Source: Poriferisocius sp965200775 (GTDB lineage: Bacteria > Actinomycetota > Acidimicrobiia > Acidimicrobiales > Bin134). Taken from it: a stretch of 64,000 nt of DNA. Both the position numbers and the translations under genes were made by a program. Numbering within the stretch: position 1 is the first letter of the stretch; every line of letters starts with the position of its first letter. The notes beneath the pieces are model-generated. The model was not told the DNA's origin. It saw only the letters and a program-made list of their open reading frames with translations, and made no database searches. Location: assembly GCA_965200775.1 (NCBI GenBank), contig OZ241383.1, forward strand, positions 1,302,001 to 1,366,000, given 5' to 3'. Positions 16,669 through 24,655 of this stretch are shown here, piece by piece.

Positions 16669-18666
16669 ATGTCCATGCCATACCCTCATGTGTTCCAACC
16701 GCTGGACATCGGCCGATGCACGATCCCCAACCGGATCGTCCGGGCTGCTCACAGCACCGGAGCCACCGGCGAGGAGCTAATCGCCTACCACGAGGCCCGG
16801 GCCCGGGGCGGGGCGGCGCTAACCGTTCTCCAGATCGCCGGTGTCCACCCCTCCTCCCCCACCGACATCCCCGTGTTCTCCGAGGAAGTGCTGGCGTTCT
16901 ACGAGGAGATATCAACCCGGATCCACGCCGCCGGCGGCAAGGTTTTCCAGCAGTTGTGGCACGGGGGCGCGGCCACCGAGCAGCGGTCGCTGAGGAACTT
17001 CCGGACGCCGCTCGCCCCCAGCCCGGTGCCCAACCCGATGGTGGGGGTCGTACCCCGGGCCATGACCCAGGCCATGATCGACGAGGTGGTGGAGGCGTTC
17101 GGCGCCGCGGCCCGGCGCTGCGAGGAAGGCGGCCTCGACGGGGTGGAAATCCACGGGGCTCACGGCTACCTCGTCGGCCAGTTCCTCTCCCCCGCCACCA
17201 ACCTCCGAGACGACCAATACGGCGGGAGCCTGGAAAATCGCACCCGCTTCCTGAGGGAGGTGCTGGCCGCCATCCGCCGAGAGACCAGCCCGCGTTACCC
17301 GGTCGGTGTACGCCTGTCGGCCGACGACCAGATCGAGGGCGGGATCGACCCCGACGATGCCGCTGCCATCGCCCGGTTGGTGGAGTCCGACATCGACTTC
17401 CTGGACGTGTCGCTGTCGTCGTACTGGCGCTTTCACCGGCTGCTCTCCACCCTCGACGAGGGCCTGGGCTACGAGGTGCCCACCAGCGAGGTGGTGACCA
17501 GGGCAGTGCAGGTGCCCACAATCGTCACCGGCCGCATAATGACCCTCGACCACGCCGAGCATCTCATCAAAACCGGTGTGGCCGACATGGTGTCGATAGT
17601 GCGAGGCATGATCGCCGATCCCGACCTGGTGGCCAAGGCCCGCCAGGGCCGGGAGAGCGAAGTTCGGCCCTGCATCGGCACGTCGGTGGGGTGCGTGGCC
17701 CGGTTCATGGTGGCCGGGCGGATGCAGTGTGTGGTGAACGCCGCCGCGGGCCGGGAGACGTCGGTCTCGTTCGAGCCCAATAACAGAGTTGCTCATCCCA
17801 AACGGGTTCTGGTGGTTGGCGGCGGCCCCGCCGGCCTGGAAACGGCCCGCACAGCGGCATTGCGAGGCCACGATGTGACCCTCCATGAGATGGCCAACGC
17901 CCTGGGAGGGCAGGTCCGCATGGCGGCGTCGGCCCCCCACCGGACCGACCTGGGGGCGATCACCGCATTTCTGGCCGACGAACTGGAGCGCCTGGGGGTG
18001 ACCGTCCACCTCCGCTCCCCCGTCGACCCCGACGTGGTGGCCGAAGAGAACCCCGACGAGCTGATAATCGCCACCGGCACCACCCCCCAGCGTGGCTTTC
18101 AGGTGTCGGCGCCCTCGAAACCGATCCCAGGTTCCGACCTACCCCACGTGTTCACGAGTTGGGAGGTGCTGGGATTCGGGGGACGGGCCACAGTCGGCCG
18201 CAGGGCGGTGGTGTTCGACGACACCGGAACCTTCGAGGCCATCTCGGTGAGCGACGCCCTCATCGCGGCAGGGGCCCAGGTAGTATTCCTCAGCCGTCAC
18301 GAGCACCTCGGAGCCAACATCATGTACCCCGCGGCCACGGTGGAGGCCAGCAGGGAGCGACTGTTCGGCGGGCCGTTCACGTTCACCCCGGCGGTGGCGT
18401 TACGGGAGATCACGTCCGACCGGGTGGTCACCCGAGACCTGGGAACTCACGTCGAGCGCGATTTCGCCGCCGACACCGTTGTGGTGGTGAGCTACCACCA
18501 CTGCAACCGGGAACTGGCCGATCACCTGCGGGGCGAAACCGGCAACCGGTCACAGGGAGAAGAGCCGCCACCGGTCCGGAACATGCACCTGGTGGGCGAC
18601 GTGAACGGAACCGACAGCATCATGGCCGCCATCCACGCCGGAGCCCGGATAGGCCGAGAAATTTAG
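16669..18666 (+). CDS. FadH/OYE-family NADH:flavin oxidoreductase with an altered Fe-S site
   Basis: Two-module flavoenzyme of 665 residues, resembling 2,4-dienoyl-CoA reductase and trimethylamine dehydrogenase. It has an N-terminal old-yellow-enzyme FMN barrel (residues 1-330; HGAHGYL and QYGGSLENR are visible) and a C-terminal FAD/NAD(P) domain starting VLVVGGGPAGLE. The linker that holds [4Fe-4S] in this family normally has four cysteines. Here C335, C342 and C354 are at the right spacing but the second ligand is T338. The cluster may therefore be three-ligated, use another ligand, or be absent. The substrate is probably an enoyl or enone compound. Start ATG 16669 follows GGAGA; ATG 16675 is possible. 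A solitary gene divergent from uvrA. Confidence 0.88.
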   Translation: MSMPYPHVFQPLDIGRCTIPNRIVRAAHSTGATGEELIAYHEARARGGAALTVLQIAGVHPSSPTDIPVFSEEVLAFYEEISTRIHAAGGKVFQQLWHGGAATEQRSLRNFRTPLAPSPVPNPMVGVVPRAMTQAMIDEVVEAFGAAARRCEEGGLDGVEIHGAHGYLVGQFLSPATNLRDDQYGGSLENRTRFLREVLAAIRRETSPRYPVGVRLSADDQIEGGIDPDDAAAIARLVESDIDFLDVSLSSYWRFHRLLSTLDEGLGYEVPTSEVVTRAVQVPTIVTGRIMTLDHAEHLIKTGVADMVSIVRGMIADPDLVAKARQGRESEVRPCIGTSVGCVARFMVAGRMQCVVNAAAGRETSVSFEPNNRVAHPKRVLVVGGGPAGLETARTAALRGHDVTLHEMANALGGQVRMAASAPHRTDLGAITAFLADELERLGVTVHLRSPVDPDVVAEENPDELIIATGTTPQRGFQVSAPSKPIPGSDLPHVFTSWEVLGFGGRATVGRRAVVFDDTGTFEAISVSDALIAAGAQVVFLSRHEHLGANIMYPAATVEASRERLFGGPFTFTPAVALREITSDRVVTRDLGTHVERDFAADTVVVVSYHHCNRELADHLRGETGNRSQGEEPPPVRNMHLVGDVNGTDSIMAAIHAGARIGREI

Positions 18667-18700
18667 GCCGGCACCTGTAGGCACCGGGGACGCAACGGAC

Positions 18701-19771
18701 CTAGACGAACGGCAGCTTCACCACCACCGCCGGCGCCGGGGTACCTCGCATGTCCACCGCCAGCTCATCGCCCACCGCGGTATCGGGGGGAACGAACGCC
18801 AGCGCAATCCCGGTTTCCAGCATGGGTGAGAAGTTGCCCGAGGTCACCTCGCCCACTACCTCACCGTCTCTCACCACCGCCTGGCCGGCACGGGGCGGTC
18901 GGCGACCTTCCACCCGCAACCCTCGGAGCCGGCGGTGGATGCCCCGCTCTCGCTCGGCGGCCAGCGCTTCCCGCCCCCGAAACGACGGTTTCTCCCAGCG
19001 CACCACCCAACCCAGACCCGCCTGCAACGGGGTTATTCCCGGGCCCAGCTCGTGGCCGTAGAGGGGCAGCCCGGCTTCCAACCGCAGAGTGTCCCTCGCT
19101 CCCAAACCGGCCGGGGCGACCCCGGCTGCCACCACCGCTTCCCAGAGTTGCTCGGCACGGTCAGCAGGAACAGCGATCTCCACGCCGTCCTCGCCGGTGT
19201 AGCCGGTGCCGGCCACCATCAGGGCCGTGCCCTCCCACTCCACCGAGGCCACCTGGTTGCGGACCACCTCCGACGCGCCGTGTACTACCGAGGCCAGCCG
19301 TTCCCGGGCGTTGGGCCCCTGTACTGCAAGCACTGCCCGGCCGGCGGTCACATCGGTCGCCGCGAAACTGGCATCGTCACCGGAGCCGCCCGACCCGCCC
19401 AGGGCGCTGCGCACCCGGTCGGTGTTCGAGGCGTTGGGCATCACGTCGAAGCTCTGCTCGGACGCCCACCACACGATGATGTCGTCCAGCACCGAGCCGT
19501 CGTCGTCCAGCAGGTGGGTGTACTGGGCGCGGCCGGGGCCGATCCGACCCAGGTCGTTGGTGAGCGTCTGCTGGAGCCGGTCGAACGCGTCGGCACCGGT
19601 GACCCGGAGGGTCCCCAGATGGCTCACGTCGAACACCACAGCGTCGGTCCGGCACACCCGATGCTCGGCCAGGGTGCCCGACGGGTACGACAGCGGCATG
19701 TCCCAGCCGCCGAAGGGAACCATCTTGGCCTCCAGCGCCCGATGCCGGGCTTCAAGCGGGGAGGTATGCAC
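18701..19771 (-). CDS. gcvT: Glycine cleavage system T protein (aminomethyltransferase)
   Basis: Transfers the methylene group from aminomethyl-lipoyl-GcvH to tetrahydrofolate. 356 residues, typical. N-terminal MHTSPLEARH and VPFGGWDMPL, the folate-binding domain, and LGARDTLRLEAGLPLYGHEL near residue 225 are family marks. GTG start at 19771, 14 bases after the preceding gene on the same strand, so it probably belongs to the gcvH-garA-MerR block. gcvP is not in the window. Confidence 0.95.
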   Translation of the reverse strand: MHTSPLEARHRALEAKMVPFGGWDMPLSYPSGTLAEHRVCRTDAVVFDVSHLGTLRVTGADAFDRLQQTLTNDLGRIGPGRAQYTHLLDDDGSVLDDIIVWWASEQSFDVMPNASNTDRVRSALGGSGGSGDDASFAATDVTAGRAVLAVQGPNARERLASVVHGASEVVRNQVASVEWEGTALMVAGTGYTGEDGVEIAVPADRAEQLWEAVVAAGVAPAGLGARDTLRLEAGLPLYGHELGPGITPLQAGLGWVVRWEKPSFRGREALAAERERGIHRRLRGLRVEGRRPPRAGQAVVRDGEVVGEVTSGNFSPMLETGIALAFVPPDTAVGDELAVDMRGTPAPAVVVKLPFV

Positions 19772-19785
19772 GGCGATCCCGGTTC

Positions 19786-20145
19786 CTACTGGGTGGCGGC
19801 ACCCGCATGGGTACGGTCCCCGCCCATCCCCGACGCGTCATCGAAGCCGTACTTCTCCAGGAGGTTGCGGTAGTCCCTCCGGCATAAAACGACCACATCG
19901 ATTTCGGGGTGGCATTCCCGCAACCGGCGGACCTTGCTGTTCTTGCGGGAAATGTACTTCTGGCGGGTGGTGGTGATCTCCACGTAACGGTCGAACCGAG
20001 GCAGGTAGAAATCGGGGGTGAACGCCTCGGTCACTTCGCCGGAGTCGCTGCGGGAGATTACGAACGTATCCGGTTCGTAACGCCACTCCACTCCGTAGAA
20101 GTCGAGTAGCTCGGCGAACTGCCGTTCGGAGTCGTGGGCGAACAC
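19786..20145 (-). CDS. Small protein with PD-(D/E)XK nuclease-like core
   Basis: A 119-residue protein of unrecognised name. Its middle reads TPDFYLPRFDRYVEITT, the D...E-x-T layout of the PD-(D/E)XK nuclease fold, followed by a basic stretch (RQKYISRKNSKVRRL) and VVVLCRRDYRNLL. This suggests a small metal-dependent nuclease or a derivative; activity is not shown. GTG 20145 was preferred because GGAGAGG lies 11 bases upstream and it clears the preceding gene; an in-frame TTG at 20181 would add 12 residues and overlap it. The C-terminal 15 residues look unstructured. Sits between a MerR regulator and gcvT on the same strand. Confidence 0.65.
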   Translation of the reverse strand: MFAHDSERQFAELLDFYGVEWRYEPDTFVISRSDSGEVTEAFTPDFYLPRFDRYVEITTTRQKYISRKNSKVRRLRECHPEIDVVVLCRRDYRNLLEKYGFDDASGMGGDRTHAGAATQ

Positions 20146-20170
20146 GCCTTCGGTGACCTCTCCGGGGCTC

Positions 20171-20650
20171 CTAGGAACCAAACCGGGCGGCCCGGGCCAT
20201 GGGAGGAGCCTGGGATTCTTCGGTGGGCAGTTCCGCCACCGCGGCCTCGATTTCCTCCATCAGCCCTTCCATCCTCAGGTAGAGCGCCCCCTGGCCTTGG
20301 CGCAGGGCGTCGAGGATCTGCTCGTCGGTGCGGACCAGCAGCGACTGGTTGCCGTTGATTACCAGGTCGGCGCTGGCTACGTCCTCGCCCAGCTCGTCGC
20401 GTAGGTAGTCGAACACCTCGCGGACCCGCTGAAGGGTGATCCCCTCGCTCAGCAGGCGCTTGATCAGCTTCAACTCCAGCAGATCGTTGTAGGAGTACCG
20501 GCGGCGGCTGCCGCTTCCCACCGCTTCCTGGGCGGTCGAGCGCACCAGACCGGTGCGGGTCCAGTAGTCCAACTGCCGGTAGGTGATGTCGATGATCTCG
20601 ATGGTCTGAACCGAGCTGAAATCGCCGGCAACCTCTCTGCGTCCGCTCAT
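20171..20650 (-). CDS. MerR-family transcriptional regulator (Rv1830-like)
   Basis: DNA-binding regulator of 159 residues. A winged-helix MerR domain occupies about residues 15-90 (ITYRQLDYWTRTGLV, SRRRYSYNDLLELKLIKRLL), followed by a helical region and a disordered tail. In mycobacteria a gene of this type sits next to the DUF151 nuclease; that synteny is kept here. ATG 20650 was chosen because GGAGG precedes it by 7 bases; ATG 20662 is in frame. A stretch of 130 bases separates it from the nuclease gene upstream. Confidence 0.88.
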   Translation of the reverse strand: MSGRREVAGDFSSVQTIEIIDITYRQLDYWTRTGLVRSTAQEAVGSGSRRRYSYNDLLELKLIKRLLSEGITLQRVREVFDYLRDELGEDVASADLVINGNQSLLVRTDEQILDALRQGQGALYLRMEGLMEEIEAAVAELPTEESQAPPMARAARFGS

Positions 20651-20780
20651 CGGAGCCTCCATGTGGGGTTCGTCAATCGGGGCACGCCACCGGTGCGCTG
20701 ATTACACCGAGGAAACTACGCCATTGAGTTTCCACAGGGTAAACCTCGTCCTGTGGATTGTCAAGGACGCCGCGGGGGCT

Positions 20781-21281
20781 TCAGCCGTTGAAGTCCTCGG
20801 GGGTTACCTGATCCAGGAACTCCCGGAACTGATCCAGGACCTCTTCGGGGGGTGGTTCGTCACCTTCGGAACCTTCGGGTTCGACGGAATGGCCGGCCTC
20901 CTCGAGCACCGACTCGTCGGCGAAGATGGGCGCTCCGGCCCGCACCGCCAGTGCCACGGCGTCGGACGGGCGACTGGAGATACGCCGGGCCCCGTTGCCG
21001 CCGGCCAGCTCCAACTCGGCGTAGAAGGTCCTGTCCCGCAACTCGGTGACCACGATGCGCTCCAGCCGCACCCCCAGATCGTCGAGCACGTTCTTGAACA
21101 GGTCGTGGGTCATGGGGCGAGGTGTCTCCACCTCCTCCATTGCCAAGGCGATGGCCTGGGCCTCGGCCCCGCCGATGAAGATGGGCAACAGCCGCCCGTC
21201 ACCGTCGGTCTCCTTCAACAGCACAATCGGGGCGTTCGACGGAAGCTCGATCCGCACCCCGACCAACTCCATTTCCTTCAT
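20781..21281 (-). CDS. Bifunctional nuclease-family protein (DUF151)
   Basis: 166 residues of the DUF151/BFN family, reported elsewhere as a DNase/RNase-like domain; the cellular role is unclear. Typical segments are LPIFIGGAEAQAIALAME and SSRPSDAVALAVRAGAPIFA. The C-terminal tail is acidic. It corresponds to mycobacterial Rv1829, between the two MerR genes. The ATG at 21281 has both GGGGAG and a TAACGT box upstream, so it may be read from its own promoter inside the end of hpt. Confidence 0.9.
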   Translation of the reverse strand: MKEMELVGVRIELPSNAPIVLLKETDGDGRLLPIFIGGAEAQAIALAMEEVETPRPMTHDLFKNVLDDLGVRLERIVVTELRDRTFYAELELAGGNGARRISSRPSDAVALAVRAGAPIFADESVLEEAGHSVEPEGSEGDEPPPEEVLDQFREFLDQVTPEDFNG

Positions 21282-21292
21282 CGCTCCCCACG

Positions 21293-21850
21293 TTAGTAGA
21301 GGAACGGCACGTAGGCGTCGGGATCTTCGGCCAGGAGATCGGGATCGCCGATCACCAAACAGTCCAGGTTGCGATAGCGACCGGCCCAGTCCAGCCCGTA
21401 ACCCAGAAAGAACTCGTCGGGAGCCTCGAACCCCACAAAGTCGGGCTCGATGGGAAGGATACGACGAGCGCCCCGATTGAGCAGCGCCGCGGTGTACACC
21501 GAGGCCGGCGACCGCTGGTGCATCTGCTCTTTCAGGTAGCCGAGGCTAAGCCCGGTGTCCACGATGTCCTCCACCAGCACCACCTGTCGACCGGTGAGGT
21601 CGCAATCCACGTCCTTGACCAGGCGGACCCGCCCGGAGTCGGGCTCGAAACGGGACAGGGCCAAAAAGTCCAGTTCCACGGCGATCTCCAGCTTTCGGAG
21701 TAGATCTGCCAGAAACAGGAGGCTCCCCTTCAGCACCGCCACCAGCACCGCCCCGTCGGAGCACTGTCGGGAGAGCTCCGCCGCGACCCGCCCTACCTCC
21801 CGCTCGATTGTGTTGCGGGTAGCGAACATCTCGGGGGTGGTGGCCGGCAT
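21293..21850 (-). CDS. hpt: Hypoxanthine phosphoribosyltransferase
   Basis: Purine salvage enzyme converting hypoxanthine or guanine plus PRPP to IMP or GMP. 185 residues, usual length. The PRPP-binding loop is VLVEDIVDTGLSL around residue 92, and LKGSLLFLADL and GFEAPDEFFLGYGLDW are family marks. Lies between a MerR gene and the DUF151 gene, a position it does not occupy in the mycobacterial version of this block, so it appears to have been inserted into the cluster. Confidence 0.95.
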   Translation of the reverse strand: MPATTPEMFATRNTIEREVGRVAAELSRQCSDGAVLVAVLKGSLLFLADLLRKLEIAVELDFLALSRFEPDSGRVRLVKDVDCDLTGRQVVLVEDIVDTGLSLGYLKEQMHQRSPASVYTAALLNRGARRILPIEPDFVGFEAPDEFFLGYGLDWAGRYRNLDCLVIGDPDLLAEDPDAYVPFLY

Positions 21851-21928
21851 TCCCCTAGGCCGGGACAGCCCGGCGCTGGGTTGTGCCGCGGGCCGCTACC
21901 AGCTCGGACGCCGCCATTTCCAGGGTTC

Positions 21929-22654
21929 CTACTTGGTCCGGGTGTGGTTGGCGAACGCTCCCCGCAGCAGCGATAGCCGAAGGTCGGAGCCGAGGTTGAT
22001 CAGGTCCACCAGCACCTCCTGGGACTGCCGGCGGGCCTCGGCAGTCCGCTGCATCACCAGAGGCATGATCCGCTGCTCCAGCAGTCCGGCCTCCCGTTCG
22101 GTGGCCGACTTGTAGGCCCGCAGGTGGCGGGGCTCAATCCCGTGGACCAGGAACCCGGCCGCCACCTTGGATACGATCACCGCTTCGGTGCCGTAGTGAG
22201 CCAAAGCTCCGTCGTCCAGCGGTTCGATGAGGCCGAACTTTTGTAGTTCCATGATGTCCGAGCTGCTCAGCCCGCTTACCGACGCCAACTCCTCCAGGGT
22301 CAACGACACCGAGACATCCCCCGGGTCCAACGGGTTGGGCCGGTTCTGGCGTCTGGCCCTGGCTTCGGCCCCGTTGCCGTCCGGCGACCCCGATTCTTCA
22401 TCCCCGCCGAAGTCCTGCTCCTCGATGCGTTCCTTGATGACCTTGAGGGGCAGGAAGTGGTCTCGTTGCTGCTCCAGTATCCACCGCAGGCGGCTGATGT
22501 CGGCCTCGGTGAACTTCCGGTAACCGGACTGGTTGCGCTCGGGGTCGATGAGGCCCTGGCTCTCGAGGAAACGGATCTTGGAGATGCTGATGTCGGTGAA
22601 CTCGCCTTTGAGCAGGTCGAGAACCTGGCCAATCGACCGATGCTGGTTGCTCAC
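21929..22654 (-). CDS. MerR-family regulator (FtsR/Rv1828-like)
   Basis: 241-residue regulator with an N-terminal MerR domain (SISKIRFLESQGLIDPERNQSGYRKF, split by the usual wing) and a second winged-helix-like part near residues 100-170. In corynebacteria the orthologue FtsR activates ftsZ. The order gcvH - garA - this gene is conserved in actinobacteria, supporting the assignment. GTG start in a GTGA overlap with the FHA gene. Confidence 0.9.
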   Translation of the reverse strand: MSNQHRSIGQVLDLLKGEFTDISISKIRFLESQGLIDPERNQSGYRKFTEADISRLRWILEQQRDHFLPLKVIKERIEEQDFGGDEESGSPDGNGAEARARRQNRPNPLDPGDVSVSLTLEELASVSGLSSSDIMELQKFGLIEPLDDGALAHYGTEAVIVSKVAAGFLVHGIEPRHLRAYKSATEREAGLLEQRIMPLVMQRTAEARRQSQEVLVDLINLGSDLRLSLLRGAFANHTRTK

Positions 22655-23124
22655 CAGCCGGTCCGATCATGGAATACCAGCTTGAAACGGCCCACCTGAA
22701 GCTCATCGCCGTCCTTCAGCCCCGCTTCCTCCACCCGGCGGCTGTTCAGGTAGGTGCCGTTCAACGAGCCCATGTCCTTGACGTGCATGACCAAGCCGTC
22801 CCGATAGACCTCGGCGTGGTGCCGGGAGACGGTGATGTCGTCCAGGAAGATGTCGGACTCGGGGTGGCGGCCCACGGTAACCCGAGGCTCGGACAGCTCG
22901 AAACGACTCCCGGCGGCCCGCCCCTGGGTGACCATGAGCACCGCCGGGTGCTGGATCAGACTGGGGTCAAGCACCATCTCGGTGGTGGGCTCGTCAACCG
23001 AGATGGTCCCGCTGCCCGCCTCGATCAGGCGACGGCCGCACCCCCCGCAGAAGTTGTCCCCCGCCCCGTAGCGGTGGCCGCACTGCGGGCAGAAAGCCCC
23101 GCCGGTGTCGGAGTCGGAAGACAC
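22651..23124 (-). CDS. garA: GarA-like FHA-domain protein with N-terminal zinc ribbon
   Basis: Phosphothreonine-binding regulator of 157 residues. The C-terminal FHA domain (about 60-150) has GRHPESDIFLDD, TVSRHHAEV and GSLNGTYLN. A DEPTTEM stretch near residues 44-50 occupies the place of the phosphorylated ETTS motif of GarA/OdhI, which controls 2-oxoglutarate and glutamate metabolism in mycobacteria. Unlike those proteins it has a zinc ribbon at the N terminus (C12, C15, C26, C29). GTG 23124 was chosen: it lies 5 bases after the gcvH stop, whereas longer frames would run through gcvH. Co-transcribed with gcvH and the FtsR-like gene. Confidence 0.88.
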   Translation of the reverse strand: MSSDSDTGGAFCPQCGHRYGAGDNFCGGCGRRLIEAGSGTISVDEPTTEMVLDPSLIQHPAVLMVTQGRAAGSRFELSEPRVTVGRHPESDIFLDDITVSRHHAEVYRDGLVMHVKDMGSLNGTYLNSRRVEEAGLKDGDELQVGRFKLVFHDRTGW

Positions 23125-23129
23125 GGTGG

Positions 23130-23516
23130 TCAGTCGACGCTTTCGGTTAGCTCGGTGTAGGCGGCGGCGTCGAGGAGGCCGTCGAGTTCGGACAGGTCGG
23201 ACGCCTCGATGACGCAGATCCATCCGTCGCCGTAAGGGTCCTCGTTGAGCCGCTCCGGGTGGTCGATCAGGTCGGTGTTCACATCGACCACCTCGCCGGT
23301 TACCGGGGCGATGATCTCCGACACCGACTTGGTGGACTCAACCTCGCTGAACGGTTCGCAACACGTCACCTCGGTTCCCACCGTGGGCAGATCAATGAAC
23401 ACCACGTCGCCGAGCGCGTCCTGGGCGTAATCGGTAATGCCGAGACAGATCCGGTTGCCCTCTGCCCTGACCCATTCGTGATCTTCGGAGTATCGCAGCT
23501 CAACGGGAACGTTCAT
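23130..23516 (-). CDS. gcvH: Glycine cleavage system H protein
   Basis: Lipoyl carrier of the glycine cleavage system, shuttling the aminomethyl intermediate between GcvP, GcvT and Lpd. 128 residues, standard. The lipoyl-attachment lysine is K63 in EVESTKSVSE. ATG 23516 gives the normal N terminus (MNVPVELRYSEDHEW) and has TACGGT 6 bases upstream; an upstream in-frame start at 23588 would add 24 atypical residues. First gene of the gcvH-garA-merR block. Confidence 0.96.
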   Translation of the reverse strand: MNVPVELRYSEDHEWVRAEGNRICLGITDYAQDALGDVVFIDLPTVGTEVTCCEPFSEVESTKSVSEIIAPVTGEVVDVNTDLIDHPERLNEDPYGDGWICVIEASDLSELDGLLDAAAYTELTESVD

Positions 23517-23522
23517 GTCCCA

Positions 23523-23528
23523 ACCGTA
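23523..23528 (-). promoter_or_regulatory. TANNNT -10-like box of gcvH-garA block
   Basis: Reads TACGGT on the minus strand, 6 bases before ATG 23516. No glycine riboswitch-like structure is possible with so short a leader. Confidence 0.5.
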
Positions 23529-23559
23529 CCTGCTGGCGCCGAAACTCTCAACCTCAGCT

Positions 23560-24177
23560 TTAGGCTGGGGTTCGATCGGCCCTACCATCGGCCAGGGCCC
23601 GGCGTGCCTTGGGGATGTAATCGAGCGCCGCGTAGTAGCTGAGAGCCAGGGAAGGGATGCCCAGGCTCCACCCCAAGATGCGAAGGGCTTCGCCTGCGCC
23701 CACGCTGGAGTCGCCCAGCAGCAGGAACGGGAGAGCGAACATGAGGCCGAGGGTGGCGGTCTTGCCCGTCCAGGTCACGTCGATCCGGCGAGCACCCATG
23801 GCTCCCAGCACCAGCACCACCAGCGACACCACCGCCTCCCTCACCAGCATGGGCACCCCGAAGCCAACCGGCAGAGAGCCGTCCACCATCATGGCCACCA
23901 CCGCGGCCAAGAACATCACCCGGTCGGCGGTGGGGTCGAGGATCTTTCCCAGCTCGGAGCCCTGGTCGAATCGCCGGGCTATGTAGCCGTCCACCCAGTC
24001 GGTGGCCCCCAGCACGCCCAGCAGGATGGCCGCTCCGGCCCGGTTGCCCATGTCCAGCAGCAGAACGCAGAACACGGGCACGCACCCCAGGCGCATCACG
24101 GTCACGAGGTTGGGCACGGTGATGATCCTGGACTCCGCTCCCGGCCCTGATTCGGCCGGTGGTTGGGCTTTCCCCAT
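23560..24177 (-). CDS. CDP-alcohol phosphatidyltransferase (PgsA-like)
   Basis: Membrane enzyme of phospholipid synthesis, 205 residues with about six transmembrane segments. It carries the CDP-alcohol signature D-G-x2-A-R-x8-G-x3-D-x3-D (DGYIARRFDQGSELGKILD, then PTADR). Whether the product is phosphatidylglycerophosphate or another polar head group cannot be decided from sequence. ATG 24177 was chosen with TAACAT 8 bases upstream; longer frames run into the divergent HIT gene. Lies upstream of gcvH on the same strand. Confidence 0.9.
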   Translation of the reverse strand: MGKAQPPAESGPGAESRIITVPNLVTVMRLGCVPVFCVLLLDMGNRAGAAILLGVLGATDWVDGYIARRFDQGSELGKILDPTADRVMFLAAVVAMMVDGSLPVGFGVPMLVREAVVSLVVLVLGAMGARRIDVTWTGKTATLGLMFALPFLLLGDSSVGAGEALRILGWSLGIPSLALSYYAALDYIPKARRALADGRADRTPA

Positions 24178-24185
24178 GGGAGGAG

Positions 24186-24191
24186 ATGTTA
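24186..24191 (-). promoter_or_regulatory. TANNNT -10-like box of phosphatidyltransferase gene
   Basis: Reads TAACAT on the minus strand, 8 bases before ATG 24177, within the 54-base divergent gap shared with the HIT gene. Confidence 0.5.
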
Positions 24192-24219
24192 CGGCCCCAT
24201 GGACATCTCCCCCAGCTCC

Positions 24220-24225
24220 TACCAT
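24220..24225 (+). promoter_or_regulatory. TANNNT -10-like box of HIT gene
   Basis: TACCAT ends 6 bases before ATG 24232. It faces the box of the divergent phosphatidyltransferase gene across fewer than 30 bases. Confidence 0.5.
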
Positions 24226-24231
24226 GGGGTC

Positions 24232-24627
24232 ATGGCCAGCGTTTTCACCAAAATCATCGACAACGAGCTGCCCGGGCACTTCGTCTGGCAGGACGACTCG
24301 GCGGCCGCCATCTTGTCCATCAACCCCATCCAGACCGGGCATGCGCTGGTTATCCCCCGAGCGGAGATCGACCACTGGCTGGACGTTCCCCCCGAGCTGG
24401 CCGCTCATCTCATGGTGGTGGCACAGAAGGTGGGAACCGCTCAGATGGCCGCTTTCGGGTCGCCCCGGGTGGGGCTCATCATCGCCGGTTTCGAGGTGCC
24501 CCACACCCACCTGCACGTAATCCCCATGTTCGACATGGGCGATCTGAACTTCGCCAACATTCGTGACTCGGTACCTCCCGAGGAGCTGGCCGAAGCCGCC
24601 GAACGGCTCCGCTCCCACCTCCCCTGA
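24232..24627 (+). CDS. HIT-family nucleotide hydrolase/transferase
   Basis: Histidine-triad protein of 131 residues, acting on AMP-linked or dinucleoside substrates in the cytoplasm. The triad is HTHLHVIP near residue 87 and the N-terminal half has the FVWQDD...SINPIQTGHALVIPR pattern, split here for length. ATG 24232 follows a TACCAT box; an in-frame upstream ATG at 24163 would overlap the divergent gene. In mycobacteria a HIT gene also lies beside pgsA, which supports the assignment. Confidence 0.93.
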   Translation: MASVFTKIIDNELPGHFVWQDDSAAAILSINPIQTGHALVIPRAEIDHWLDVPPELAAHLMVVAQKVGTAQMAAFGSPRVGLIIAGFEVPHTHLHVIPMFDMGDLNFANIRDSVPPEELAEAAERLRSHLP

Positions 24628-24655
24628 GGGTCGGGATTGCCCCAAACGGGGTTGC

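Noticed and set aside
14708..16780. Long open frame of about 690 codons on the plus strand opposite uvrA
   Set aside because: It is the mirror of uvrA in high-G+C DNA; composition is His/Gly/Gln-rich and no motif is recognisable.
18668..18687. Possible terminator hairpin between the FadH-like gene and gcvT
   Set aside because: Only CCGG and CCT/AGG pair, with mismatches between; too weak to annotate.
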